From: Bidens hawaiensis
Lineage: Eukaryota; Streptophyta; Magnoliopsida; Asterales; Asteraceae
Length of the DNA: 64,000 bases
Direction of reading: 5' to 3'
Assembly (NCBI GenBank): GCA_021521415.1
Contig: JAIQDT010001649.1
Span: forward strand, 124,001 to 188,000
Under the pieces are notes generated by a model. That model did not search any database and was not told the DNA's origin. It was given only the letters and a program-made list of their open reading frames with translations. This document shows positions 11,203 through 23,591 of the stretch, piece by piece (position 1 is the first letter of the stretch; each line of letters opens with the position of its first letter). The translations under genes and the position numbers were made by a program.

Positions 11203-13740
11203 GAAAAGTAGGATGAATCCCCGCGAGCTCCTCGGGCAATTCCAACCTATACGCTACCTCACCAACACGGGACAATATACGGAACGGACCAATAAACCTC
11301 GGACTCAGCTTCCCCCTCTTACGAAAATGAACAATACCCTTCCAAGGAGAAACTTTCAACATAACCCAGTCCCCAGCCTCAAACACAATAGGCCTTCGCC
11401 TTTTATCCGCGTAAGACTTTTGACGATCCTGAGCGGCCTTCATAAACGCCTTAATCTTATCGAGCTTCTCAGTCGTAGCCTCGACCACCTCCAAACTACC
11501 CAACTATTTCTGACCAATGGAACCTCAACAAACTGGAGTCCTACACCTCCTACCATACAATATCTCAAACGGTGGCATCCCAATTGTGGCGTGATAACTG
11601 TTATTATACGAGAACTCTACCAACGGTATGTGCCGATCCCAACTACCCCAAAATCGATAACACAATCCCGCAACATGTCCTCAAGAGTCTGAATGGTCCT
11701 CTCGGACTGACCATCCGTCTGCGGGTGATAAGCGGTACTGATGAGGAGTTTGGTACCCATCTCCTCATGAAAATTCTTCCAAAACCTGGAGGTAAAACGC
11801 GTATCTCTATCCGAAACAATAGATACCGGCACCCCGCGCCTAGAAACGATCTCACGAATAAACACATCGGCCAGCTGCTCAGAATTAAAAGTCTCTCGAA
11901 TTGGCAAGAAATGAGCACTCTTGGTTAGTCTATCAACGATTACCCAAATAGTGTCATAATTACCTCTAGGAGTACGAGGCAGTTTAGTCACAAAATCCAT
12001 CGTAAGATGCTCCCATTTCCACTCAGGTGTTTCCAAGGGTTGAAGTTTCCCGAATGGCTTCTGGTGCTCGGCCTTAACTTGTAGACACGTCAAACACTTA
12101 CTCACATACTGAGCCACCTCAAACTTCATCGCAGGCCACCAATAATTCTTTTTCAGGTCTTGGTACATCTTGGTCGCGCCCGGATGAATGGAATAGCGCG
12201 ACTTGTGTAAATCATCCAAAATTTTACCTCTGAATCCCCCATACCTCGGTACCCATAAACGCCCATCCTTATACTTCACCCCATCACCGACCACTTCCGA
12301 CATATTCCAACAACTTTTCCTGACCCCAAATACGTTCTGACATAATCCATTCCACCTGCACGGCTTCATTCTGGACATTGGCTATTTGTTTCAAAATATC
12401 GGGTTTAAGAATAAGCTGATAAGATTTCACACGAATAGGTTTCGGCCTCTCCTTCAGGCTCAATGCGTCGGCCACCACATTAGGCTTACCGGGATGGTAC
12501 CTAATCTCCAGATCATAATCCTTAATCAACTCCAACCATCGACGCTGACGCATATTCAGTTCCTTCTATCCGAAGAAATACTTTTTAAGCTCTTATGATC
12601 GTATAGATAACGCAAGGAACACCGTACAAATAATGCCGCCACAAATTAAGTGCAATCACAGCCGCCCGCCAGCTCCAAATCGTGAGTAGGATAATTCTCC
12701 TCATGAGGCTTCAACTGCCGAGAGGCATAAGCGATGACTCGACCTCGCTGCATCAGAACACACCCAAGCCCCTTGTAAGAGGCATCAGAATAAACCACTA
12801 AATCATCGGTGCCATCGGGTAAAGCTAGAATTGGGGCATGCGTCAACCTGTTCTTCAACTCGAGAAAAGCCTCCTCTTGCTCAGTACCCCAAACAAACTT
12901 AACGCTCTTCTTAGTCAACTTGGTCAATGATGAAGCAATTTTTGAAAAGTCGGGAATGAAGCGGCGGTAATACCCCACTAAGCCCAGAAAGCTACGAATT
13001 TCGGATGGAGACTTAGAAGATTCCCGTTCGTTTACGGCTTCCACCTTTGCAGGGTAAACCAAAATACCACTCGGGTTGATAACATGACCTAAGAACTAAA
13101 CCTCGCGCAACCAAAAAGAACACTTAGAAAACTTCGCATACAACTTGTTCTTTCGCAGAGCTTCCAAAACTTCCGAGAGATGACCGACGTGATCGGATTC
13201 GCTTTTGGAATACACAAGAATGTCATCGATGACCACAATAACCGAACGATCGAGCATCGGCCTACACACCCAGTTCATAAGATCCATGAACGCAGCCGGT
13301 GTATTGGTCAAACCGAAAGACATCACGAGAACTTCGTAGTGCCCATAACTAGTGCGGAAGGCAGTCTTAGGAATATCTTCCTCCCGAATCTTCAACTGAT
13401 GATACTCGGACCTATGGTCGATCTTCGAGAACCAACTAGCTCCTTGGAGCTGATCAAATAAGTCGTCGATCCTTGGGAGAGGGTACCGATTTTTAACAGT
13501 GAGCTTATTCAATTCACGGTAGTCAATGCACATCCGCATGCTACCATCCTTCTTCTTAACGAATAAAACCGGGGCACCCCAAGGTGAGATGCTCGGTCGA
13601 ATGAAGCCCTAGACACGGAAACAGATTTTCCTACGGTGACCTCAACCTCAAACACATCGACTACGCGCTCGGGTGATTTATTCAACGAGGAACAGAAAGC
13701 GGTAGACACAAAACTTCTCTTGGCGCCCGAATCAAACAGG
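11203..13740 (-). pseudogene. Gypsy B pol: RT, RNase H, integrase
   Basis: Domains in minus-strand order follow. A protease scrap near 13640-13709 (STAFCSSLNKSPERVVDVFE) is joined by a deletion to RT (13096-13600: [30 protein letters not shown] split by nothing, [16 protein letters not shown], catalytic [11 protein letters not shown]). RNase H follows (12646-13062: [29 protein letters not shown]), then [18 protein letters not shown] (12500s). The integrase is at 11617-12300 (zinc-finger residues in [18 protein letters not shown] and [44 protein letters not shown]). The post-integrase GDWVMLKVSPWKG / FIGPFRIL module (11203-11503) is typical of Tekay chromoviruses. Stops or frameshifts lie near 13590, 13096, 12646 and 11600. 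The frame ends at HPTFH. Confidence 0.88.
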
Positions 13741-14302
13741 ACTGACGCCTGTAATTAATCAAGTAGAAAGGTATCTGGGATAACATTACGCTCCTACTTA
13801 GCTAAACAGTTGCACATACATTCTTGAATGAGCGAGGAATTTAAGCGGTCAAGTACCAAGGAACCCAGAGTGACAGCATGCTACGCCTCAGCTAAACAAT
13901 TACGTGTAAAGAGTTCGAGAGGATGGGAAACGAAAAGGAGAATTTAGGGAATAAGATGAACTTTAACGCTAACGACTCGAGAGTTAGCCAAATCCTATCC
14001 CTACAAAGACGGAACCCTAACATAGTCAGACACAAGTGATATTTAGAACATGGAAGGTAAGGGTAAGTGTTATTAGTCGTTTACTTCACCGGCCCGTCCT
14101 AAGCACCCCCTGCCCCTAACCACATTAGCATTCTATCTAACACTTAAACAGTTAATCACATACTGGAAACTTTAAAATTCAAAGAAATGACTAAACAATT
14201 TAAAGTTACCTCTTGGCGTGCAGCTACTCTCGGTGGGCATACTAGTCTCTTTTCTTACAGTTCGAGTCCAAGCATTCGAGGATGCTCGGATCCCTCGAAC
14301 CA
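13741..14302 (-). other. Gypsy B leader; gag deleted
   Basis: Between the protease scrap and the primer site there is only about 560 bp where a gag of over 1 kb is expected. The half nearest the primer site corresponds to the Gypsy A leader (GGGCAGGGGGTGCTTAGG-type phrase inverted at 14090-14120). No gag motif is visible, so gag was lost. Confidence 0.6.
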
Positions 14303-14304
14303 TG

Positions 14305-14316
14305 GCTCTGATACCA
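14305..14316 (-). promoter_or_regulatory. Primer-binding site (tRNA-iMet) of Gypsy B
   Basis: The plus-strand sequence GCTCTGATACCA is the complement of TGGTATCAGAGC, three bases inside the LTR end at 14320. It confirms the minus orientation. Confidence 0.9.
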
Positions 14317-14319
14317 ACT

Positions 14320-16897
14320 TGTAAGGCCCCGAACCCCGAGAACCCCACAGTTGGTATTCATTCAAAACACTTGTAAAAATATTTAAACTTGGAATAATTC
14401 ATTTCATCAAAATAACCAATTCAGAGTATAATTCAGCAGAAAACATAAATAATAAAATAAGTTCCCAAAACCCCGGGAAATTATGCCCAAAACCAATTTA
14501 AATGTATTTTATAAAGCTTTTTAAAGTAAAACGTGCAATAATAAAATCTTCCATCCACGTATGCCCTTCACCGTCCAAGTAGCTTCGTGCACGTCTAAGC
14601 GATAAGGCATCCTCCTCCTAACCTGAAACTCACACTAACATGCACACAAAGTCAGCTTGAGCTGAGTGAGTTCAAGTTTTAAATAAGTAACATCAATAAG
14701 TAATAATCATGGTAGTCATTCCAAAAGTTTAAAAGTAGAAAGAATTCATCAGTTAAGCCATCATCGTTGATAAATAATCATTCTCATACATATATATATA
14801 CATACATATATATATATATATATAAACATCCTTATAAGTACATCCCTATATATATATAAATATATATATATATAACATCCAAGTAATAACATCAGGGTCG
14901 AGCAAACGTACAACCCAAACACGTAACATCTCATCAACGCATGCAATCACAAAGTAGGCATACGTAACATCAGTAGTCGATACGACTACAACATCACCAA
15001 ATATAGGCCATACAATAATATATATATATATATACTATAACATTCCAAGGCCTACCATATACTAGCAAGCCTATATAAAATAGTTTTAATGTTTCATCAA
15101 GAAAATCGTTTAGGTGTGCATGCTAGCCCAAAACTTAAAAGGAGTTAAAAGGGTCATCATGAACTCACATGACATGAGACCCGGATTCACCACGTGCTAG
15201 AGAATCCCTAAGTAATCCCAAGACTCAAACATCTGCCGGTTTACAATCAATCAATACTAATGACATCAAGAGGACTCGTTTATCCTACGAGACGTTCTAA
15301 CATGGTTCGAGTTACCTAAACCCTCGACCTCATCAAACTAAACGAAAACAGCCCCCGAGGCCTCACATTCACCAAAACGACCCGTAGACACTCCCGGGAA
15401 TAAAGAATTCCCAAATTACCCCCGGAAGCACTAGGTGATACCAATACGCGCGTTTAAGAGTTGTTTAGGCCATTAACATCCAAATCAGTCCCGTGTGGTC
15501 CCAACATGATAAAATCACAGCCAACAAGTCCACACGACGCTACACGAGTCAAATGGGTTGGTAATTCGCAAGTACAACGCACCAACTACTCAATAAACGC
15601 AATTACGCGTTGTACCGACCCGTTGGAGTAACCGACAACCAATTCAGCCCCATAACTTATAAAAATAATTTTGCAACAGCCCGTACATCAAACCAAGTGT
15701 CCCCGAGCTGAATTGGTCATTAATCACTTCAATACTTGAGTTAAACGCATCAAACTACAATTCTAGTCAACCGAACACTAACAATCTAACTACAACTAGT
15801 TGACCAATCTAACGAACACCAATGAACATGATTTTTAGGTATGATATACGGGACATACCTAGGAATATTGTGGTACAAAAACTCAATTCAAACAGCCTCG
15901 ACAAGAACACAATTGAACATCCACCGGTTAAGCCTAAAACGAACCTATCGATTAATAACAAGTAAAACGTGCAGATTTTAGCATGCGAAGATGCATTTAA
16001 TTACATAGGATAACCTTTGAAAGAAATTATTTAATTTTTACCAGACTTTAAAAAATGTCTTAGGTTTATAAAAATATTTTTATTATATTTTTCTAGTGGA
16101 CACAAAAATTATAAAAATTCCTCCAACACAGCAAGATACGTGCAGCTATTTCAGTGCGCAACAAAATGGTTTTATTTTTATAAAATTCATTACCGAACCA
16201 AATTAAACAATTCCAATAGGTTTGATTCTTAACTCAAAATATTAAGTTCCAAAAGTGGAACTAACTAAGTTGGACTTGTTGAAAAAGGGTTATGATGCCG
16301 GGAAGACAAACCAGAGTCCGTCATCCCGCATCAGCTTTGACACTCAATTTTATAAATTCATAAAAACCATTCAAATCTCGTCCAAAAATTACATATTATA
16401 CCTTTCTGGAAACTAGACTCAAAGTAGAACATTATGGAATCAAGAATCGATCAAAAACAGTGGATTATCATCGCGTTACAGACCCTACAATAAACATATA
16501 CGAATCTGTCAGCAAATTGTTATCATCAAAACTCTACCCTAACGTGTTCGATAACGGGTTTAATGGTGAAAAAGACTTGCATGGACGTTAGCCTAACCTT
16601 TAATTGATTTTTTACGCTCACGACTTGGCCGGAAAAAGGAAAATCGCAGGGGGGGTCTTGGGAGCTGCCGATCGGAAGTGGTGAAAGGGGTTAGGGTTTT
16701 GTTTTTTTTATGATATAAAATAATAAGTTTCATTCTAGCCCCTCCAAATTGATGTATATGGCATCTTGGAAGAAAAGTTAAACGATTAAACGTACCGGGA
16801 TGACGTAAAGGCTTCCAAGAAACGTCGGTTAAATCCCGAGAATTATACATACTCTATAAGCTTTAAATCTTTGAACCGGGAATTAACGGGTGTTACA
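14320..16897 (-). mobile_element. Gypsy B complete 5' LTR (2.58 kb)
   Basis: Minus-strand start TGTAACACCCGTTAATTCCC and end GGGGCCTTACA give a 2,578-bp LTR with canonical TG...CA ends. The solo LTR at 24817 begins TGTAACACCCATTAATTTTC and shares the interior. (TA)n tracts at 14790-14880 and 15010-15040 are the same variable tracts seen in the other two copies. No ORF longer than 85 codons. Confidence 0.85.
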
Positions 16898-16917
16898 CAA
16901 ATTCCAGATCTGCTGAA

Positions 16918-18236
16918 ATGGAAGACCAAGAAGTCTCTACCAATAAGATTCCAAGATTGATTGGACAAGAAAACTTCATCAAATGGAATGTGCTCTTCGA
17001 AGAGCTGTAAACTACAATGACCCAGATCTTTGGACTTCCATCACTAAAGGAAACTATGTTCCTTCAACAGCTCCAAACAACAATGCCACTATTGAGCTAA
17101 AAATGAAGAAACGGGACGATAAGGCTTTGCCTATGCTAAAGTTAGTTCTTTCTTGGGAAATCTTGACAACTGTCAATCTTCACAAAACCGCAAAGGGTAT
17201 GTTTGATACAGTCATCGACATGTTTGAAGGAAATACTGAACTAAGAGATATTAAGAAAGATAGACTGAAGCAACAGCTAGACAGGTTCAAGTTTAAAGAC
17301 GGAGAGAGATTAAAATCAGTATTGCAGAGGTTTATGATGATTGTAAAAGAGATAAGAACAACAGATCTGCAGATCTCTGACTTTGAGCTGAACAAGAAGC
17401 TCTTGTCATCCTTGTCCAGTGAATGGTACACTGCTAGCAAGTTTATTAAGGAGAAAGTAAGTTTCCCCAATTTTAAGCTGGATGATGTGATTGCATTTAT
17501 TAAAGCTGTAGAACAAGAGATGATCGAAAATCATATGATTAGAGAGGACAAGTCATGTTTTCAAGTGAACAATGCTCTTGTAGCACCAATGGGCAATCTC
17601 TCAATCAAGAACCAGCAGCCTATTGTTAAAGAACCATCAGAAACAAGTTCAACATGTAGTGGCCAGTCAAGGTTTAATGTTCAGCTGATTGAAGATGATA
17701 CTACCTCTACAGCAAATAGGCAGTCAACATTTAAGCAGAACAACAATGCTCAAGGAACAGACTATCAAGCATTGTTCTCTATGTTTACTGAGTCATCCCA
17801 TTCTTTCGTTGCCAAGAACCTGATCAACACAAGTATTGTGCAGGAGGATCTTGAACAAATCGATGCCGATGACTTGGAAGGCATAGACATAAAGTGGCAG
17901 GCAGCTATGTTAGCAGTGAGGAGCAAAAGGTTGTATAATAGAACCGGAAGAACAAGCTTTAATGGACCAAATGAAAGAATCGGCTTTGACAAATCAAAGG
18001 CCATCTGTTATAAATGTCAACAACCAGGACATTTTGCTAGAGAGTGCAACATGCCAAAGCGAGTAGGTAACCAAGTAAATCAGAACCAATTCTATCAAAA
18101 CCAGAATCAGAATTTCCAACACCAGAGAATTCAGATCACCAACCAAAACCCCTATCAAAATCCAAACAGACCCCAGCAACAACCTCAAAGAAACAATCAA
18201 ATGCAGGTTCACACTAATCAAAACAGAGCCAATTAG
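16918..18236 (+). pseudogene. Copia-1 gag (capsid and zinc knuckle)
   Basis: An ATG at 16918 opens a frame (MEDQEVSTNKIPRLIGQENF) that meets a stop at about 17008. One base is missing near 16986, and the other frame, from 16983, continues for 417 codons (NYNDPDLW, then LKQQLDRFKFKDGERLKSVL, typical of the UBN2-like Copia gag domain). A CCHC knuckle (CYKCQQPGHFAREC) begins at residue 342 of the second frame and is followed by an Asn/Gln-rich tail. The coding part stops at TAG 18234-18236. Gag would package the RNA and assemble cytoplasmic particles. The frameshift makes this copy defective. Confidence 0.85.
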
Positions 18237-18239
18237 AAC

Positions 18240-20098
18240 AATGTGAACCAGCTGAGAGATTAAGGAAATGTTGCAGTAACCAGGCTGCGACGGGATGGGG
18301 AATTTGATTGGAGTAACCATGCTGCTAAGATTGAGAAGGCAAATGTTGCTTTTATGGAAAGAGTGTAGGACAAGCCTGAATCTTCAAATGCGCAGGTACA
18401 ATCTGATATTTCAATTTCTGATCTTCTTATTACTATTGATGAACTAAATCAGGAGATTGGAAAGTGGAAAACTGAGTGTGGGAGAAAGGAAGCCTTCTTG
18501 AATGTATATGAATCCAGTGAAGCAACTTATGAAAATCAAATCAAGGGGCTTGAAGAGGATTGTATGATGGTATACCAAACCTAATCAAAAATGACAATTG
18601 AAATTGAGGGGTTGAAAAAGATGTATGCTGAAAAGAAATTGAAAAATGATGACTTGTTGATTCAGATGGAATTCTTGAAGAACCTTGTTTCTACAGGAAA
18701 TATAGTGGGTTATGTGGATAAAATGACTGAGGAAGAGAAGTACAAAAGGTGCCACCACCTTTCTATGATAGCTACCCACTGAAAGTAGACAAGGAGAGCA
18801 GAAGTGAATATCTGAAACAATTCAAGAATGTGTTTGATGATAAAGCTGAGTTTGTGAAGCAATATGATGATGTGTTTGTGGATAAGAATGGAGAGTTTGC
18901 AGTAACAAAGAGTGAGGAACCAGAGATTAAGAAGACTGATAAGATGGAAAGTGAGAAAAAGAAGTGGAGTGAGTACTCAAGTGAAGACAGTAATTGCAGC
19001 TATGGAAGCACTAAATCATCTAAGGGAAAGAAGAAAAGGGGATCCAGCAAGAAGAAAAGTGAAAAGATTCCTCTTCTACCCAAGATGACTCAAAAGTTGA
19101 ATAAGCACTATGAAAGAATGAGAAACGAACATGTAGTGTTTGATATTTGTGCTAGACCACAGTCTGAAATCAAGAAAAGAGATGAAGCTTCAATGAAATC
19201 TTCTTATGATCAGTCACATCCTCCAATCTATCCAGTCTTCTCAAACCATGAACTATTTGACATTGGAGATGTGGAGTATGTGCCAATGAGAAGATCGGTT
19301 GGAGAAGGAAAGGGAAGCAGTTCAAGAACCATATCCAAATTGAAGCCTGTAGTGTTTGTCAAAGAAAAATATCATCTGGAACCTGATCTGAACAAACCAA
19401 TCAAAATGGACTTCAGCAATTCGTTATGTCCTAAAACCTCCCTAGGCTTTGATTTCCCCAAACCCAGTGATAAAATTAATTACAAGCAATTGCTTGAAGA
19501 TATGGTGAGCTATGCAAAGGTCTGGTGCAAGAAGTGTGATGCCTATGGTCATCACACTGACTCTTGCTGGTTTGAAGAGGAAGAGTTTGAAGTTCCTGAT
19601 GTGGTCTGTGGCTTTAATATGAAAGGATACAAGAAAATGTATCAAAGATACTTAAATGAAGAAAAAGGCAATTCAGATGATGAAGAGAAAAGGTTAGTGA
19701 TAGAAAAGAGACTGAAACAAGTCTTAAAGATCAAGGATGATGCAAGAAAATCTAGCAAACCTGCAAAGAACAGAAGGTCAAGTGAAAAAGGAAAAGAAAA
19801 GATTAGACCTGGTGTTCTTAACGGGGATGAGAAATTTTTGATGAAGCAGGGTTATGAACCTAGAGGGTTCCAATGGAAAACTAAGAAGGAGTTGACTGAA
19901 AAGAAAAACTATGTGATTGAGCAAACTGAAGAATTAATCAAGTCACAAGTTGTGAAAGCTGGGTTAGATTCAGATTCAGAAGAAGAATGTGAAGTTGTGT
20001 ATGAAGACCCACTTCCAGTTCCAATTCCAACTCCTAATGAATCTTCACCTGACACTGAATTACAAACTGATGCAGTTTGTGACTCAGATTCCAACTAA
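18240..20098 (+). pseudogene. Copia-1 gag-pol linker: coiled coil, Lys/Glu-rich
   Basis: After the zinc knuckle the reading continues through several stops (18366, 18583) with heptad-like Glu/Lys/Leu sequence (18440-18720). It passes into PPFYDSYPLKVDK and then a 449-codon open frame (18749-20098) that is highly charged and Ser-rich. It includes a second possible metal-binding cluster, WCKKCDAYGHHTDSCW (about 19525-19575). SIRE-type Copia elements have an unusually long region between gag and protease. Element D has a counterpart (coiled coil, then PPPYNNNYTSLLL) at 33218-34102. Function unknown; it may be part of Gag. Frame changes and stops show decay. Confidence 0.65.
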
Positions 20099-20109
20099 TT
20101 CTGTTTTAT

Positions 20110-23100
20110 ATGTATGTGCAAGAAGAGTCCTTGAACAATAATGACTTATGGTACATGGACAGTGGATGTTCCAGGCACATGACCTATGATAAAAGTGCAC
20201 TAATCAATTATGAAAGAAAATATGAAGGGCCAGTTGCTTTTGGGAGTGATGAAAATGGAGGGAAGGTTGTTGGAAGAGGAACACTCACCAATGGCAAAGT
20301 ATCCTTTAAGAACGTGCTGCATGTTGAAGGACTACAATACAACCTACTCAGCATCTCTCAAGTTTGTGATAAATGGTACAAGGTAGCCTTCAATGATGAA
20401 CACTGCCTAATTTTGAAGCTTGAGTTTGTGATTCCAACTGAGATGATCATGATGATGGCTCCAAGAAATGGCAACCTCTATGAGCTAAGAATGAACACTG
20501 CTACATCTAGAGGTGGTTCATGTTTTGTTTCCAAAGCCACTGAAAATAAGACCAAACTGTGGTATAGGAAGATGTGTCATGTAAATTTGAAGAACATGAA
20601 CAAGCTAGTGAAGGTTGAACATGTTGTTGGCCTTCCCACTAGAGAGTTCAAGCTAGAAGAAAAATGCACATCTTGCCTCAAATGGAAACAACACAAATCC
20701 TCACATAAGAGCAAAATGATAAACACCATTGATGAGGTATTGGAACTGTTACACATAGATCTATTTAGTCCTGTAAGTGTTCTAAGTATTGGAAAGAAGA
20801 TATATTGCCTGGTGATCACTGATGATTATTCAAGGTTTACTTGGGTATACTTCATGGGCAGCAAAGATGAAACCCAAGATTTTATTAGAACCTATGTGCT
20901 GAAAATGGAAAATCAACTTGAAAGAAAAGTAAAGGTCATTAGAAGTGACAATGGGGCAGAATTCAAAAATGGAACAACTGATGAATTCTGCACTTCTAAG
21001 GGAATCTTTCAACAATACAGTGCACCTAGAACTCCTGAACAGAATGGTGTTGCAGAAAGAAGAAACAAAACATTGATTGAAGCTGCAAGAACCATGATTG
21101 CTGATGCAAATCTTCCAGTCACTTTTTGGGCAGAAGCAATCAACACTGCATGTTATGTGCAGAACAGGGTTCTACTAAACAAGGCTCAAAACAAGACTCC
21201 ATATGAGGTTATCTTCAAGAGAAAACCCTATGTGAAGTTCTTAAGCATTTTGGACGCATATGCTCACTGCTAAATACAAAGGACTACTTAAACAAATTCC
21301 AGTAAAAATCTCTGGAATGTTTCTTTGTGGGCTACTCATCTCATTCAAAGGCCTACAGAGTCTATGTAAAGGAGCACATGGTGGTCATTGAGTCTTCAGA
21401 TATAATATTCAATGAAAACCACTTTAACAATGTTGAAGGACCCAAGTGGCTTTTTGACTTGGAAAAGATGATTAAATCTTTCAAAATCTATAATGAAGAT
21501 ATGGATGACAGCATGTACAGAACCAGCTTTGAAGATAAGGGAAAACAAAAACAAGTTGATCTGGACAAGCTATGGTCATCTGTTGCTCCTGAAACAAATG
21601 GATTTAACTTTGAGAGAAGCAACCAACCAAGGGCTGAAGTTGATCTGAATGAACAAGATGCAGCAATTGAAGTTTCTAATGAAGGTCCAAGTGAAGTAGA
21701 GAATGAACCCATTCAAAGTCAACAACCTGTCCATTCTGAAGGGATAAATCAATTTGAAGATAGGTTTCAGTCTTTGTTTGACTCTCTACAATTTGGGACA
21801 AATGAAGCATCGTCATCAGAAATTAATCAAGTTCAAGCGACTGATGAAATTCAAGAGAGAATTGAAAATGAATCTGATGAGTTGAATATGACCAATCTAG
21901 AGACAGAAGTGTCTGCACAACAAGTTGTGCAGACCACCTCTGTTGAAAGAAATCACCCTGCAAAAAATATAATATGAGACTTGCATGAAAGAGTGACTAG
22001 AAGCTCTTCTGAAAAGGCAAACATCTGTCTATATGCCTGCTTCTTATCCCAAGTTGAACCAAAGAATATCAATCAAGCATTGAAGGACAACAGCTGGGTA
22101 GAAGCTAAGCAGGAAGAGTTAGCCCAATTCAGAGACTTACATGTATGGGACTTGGTGGACAAGCCTAGAGGCAAGTATGCTATTGGAACAAAATGGGTGT
22201 TCAGAATCAAGAAAGATGAAAGGGGGATTGTTATCAAGAACAAAGCAAGATTGGTGGCTCTAGGATGCTTACAGGAAGAAGGAGTGGACTTTGAAGAGGT
22301 TTTTGCTCCAGGTGCACGACTATAGGCTATCAGAATCTTTCTTGCATATGCAACATCAATGAACATTAAAGTCTATCAACTTGATGTAAAATCTGCATTC
22401 TTAAATAGAAAGACTGATGAAGAAGTTTATGTCACTCAACCTCCAGGATTTAAAGACTCAGTTCATCCCAACAAAGTTTACAAGCTCAGCAAAGCAGTTT
22501 ATGGACAGCATCAAGCACCAAGAGCCTGGTATGATGAGCTGTCAAATCATTTGTTGGAAAATGGCTTCTGCAGAGGAGCCATTGACAAGACTCTATTCTA
22601 CAAAAGGAGGAACAAGGATCTGCTGCTGCTGCTGCAAGTGTATGTGGATGACATTATCTTTGGCTCTACAAATGAACAAATGTGCAAAGAGTTTGAACAA
22701 GTGATGAAGTCCAAGTAAAAAATGAGCTCAATGGGGGAAATGAATTTCTTCCTTAGACTTCAGGTGCAAGAGAAAGCTAATGGAATCTTCATTAATCAAT
22801 CAAAGTATGTACAAGAGATTCTTAACAAATTCAAGTGCCAAGACTTCAAGACAGTGTCCACAACAATGGACACACATGAGAAAATGGTACCTGATGAAAA
22901 GGGGGAGCCGGTGGACCAGCATGAATATAGGGCCAAGATAGGATCACTGATGTATCTCACAGCATCTAGGCCAGATATTATATTTGTTGTGTGTGTCTGT
23001 GCCAGATTCCAAGCTAACCCCAAGGTCTCACATATGCTAGCAGTTAAGAGGATCTTCAGATACCTAAAGGGAAAACCAGATTTGGGGATTTGGTATCCAA

Positions 23101-23591
23101 AGAACCCTTCCTTTGACTTGATGGACTACACAGATAGTGACTTTGATGGTTGCAATATGAGTAGAAAATCAACCTCTAGAGGATGCCAGTTTCTTGGGAA
23201 CAAGCTGGTGTCTTGGAAATGCAAGAAGCAAACTACAGTGTCAATCTCTACTGCTGAAGCTGAGTACATTGCTGCTTCTGCCTGCTGTGCACAGGTTCTG
23301 TGGATTCAAAATCAACTGCTGGATTATGGTCTGAATTTCTTACTTACACTTATTTTAATTGATAATATTGCTACTATGTTTATTGTTAAGAATCCAGTCC
23401 AACATTCTAAGACTAAGCACATTGAAATTAGACATCATTTCATTAGGGACTATCAGGAAAAAGGTTTAATAGAAATGAAAAGGGTAGACACATCTGATAA
23501 TTTGGCTGATTTGTTCACCAAACCTTTAGATAAAACCAGGTTTCATTTTCTGTTAAAGTGCCTAGGAATGATAAATGCTGATGAAGTTTGA
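20110..23591 (+). pseudogene. Copia-1 pol: protease, integrase, RT, RNase H
   Basis: Protease: WYMDSGCSRHMT (about 20149). GAG-pre-integrase: LWYRKMCHVNLKNMNKL. Integrase: LLHIDLFSP, VIRSDNGAEF and EQNGVAERRNKTL supply the D, D, E residues (20750-21070). A frameshift near 21240-21290 moves to the frame of 21327-23591. RT: KWVFRIKKDE, KARLVALG, YQLDVKSAFLN and the catalytic YVDDIIFGSTN (about 22640). RNase H: DYTDSDFDG, STAEAEY, NPVQHSKTKHIEI and LADLFTKPLDKTRFH near the end. In-frame stops occur at 21975, 22323 and 22716. The gene order protease-integrase-RT identifies Copia. The frame ends at TGA 23589-23591. Confidence 0.9.

Larger units (their letters stand above)
11199..16897 (-). mobile_element. 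Gypsy B: Tekay-type element, truncated, inverted
   Basis: Read on the minus strand: complete 5' LTR (16897 to 14320), iMet primer site, leader, collapsed gag/protease, RT, RNase H and integrase. It then breaks off before the chromodomain and 3' LTR at about 11200, inside Copia LTR sequence. The right end abuts Copia-1 leader DNA only about 20 bp upstream of the gag ATG at 16918. The leader (14040-14300) matches that of Gypsy A (6120-6400), so A and B are one family in opposite orientation. Because the left end lacks an LTR, the insertion was later resected or rearranged. Confidence 0.82.

Noticed and set aside
11087..11928. Plus-strand ORFs of 118-201 codons over Gypsy B integrase
   Set aside because: Antisense shadows. 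The minus-strand frames carry the clear integrase motifs.
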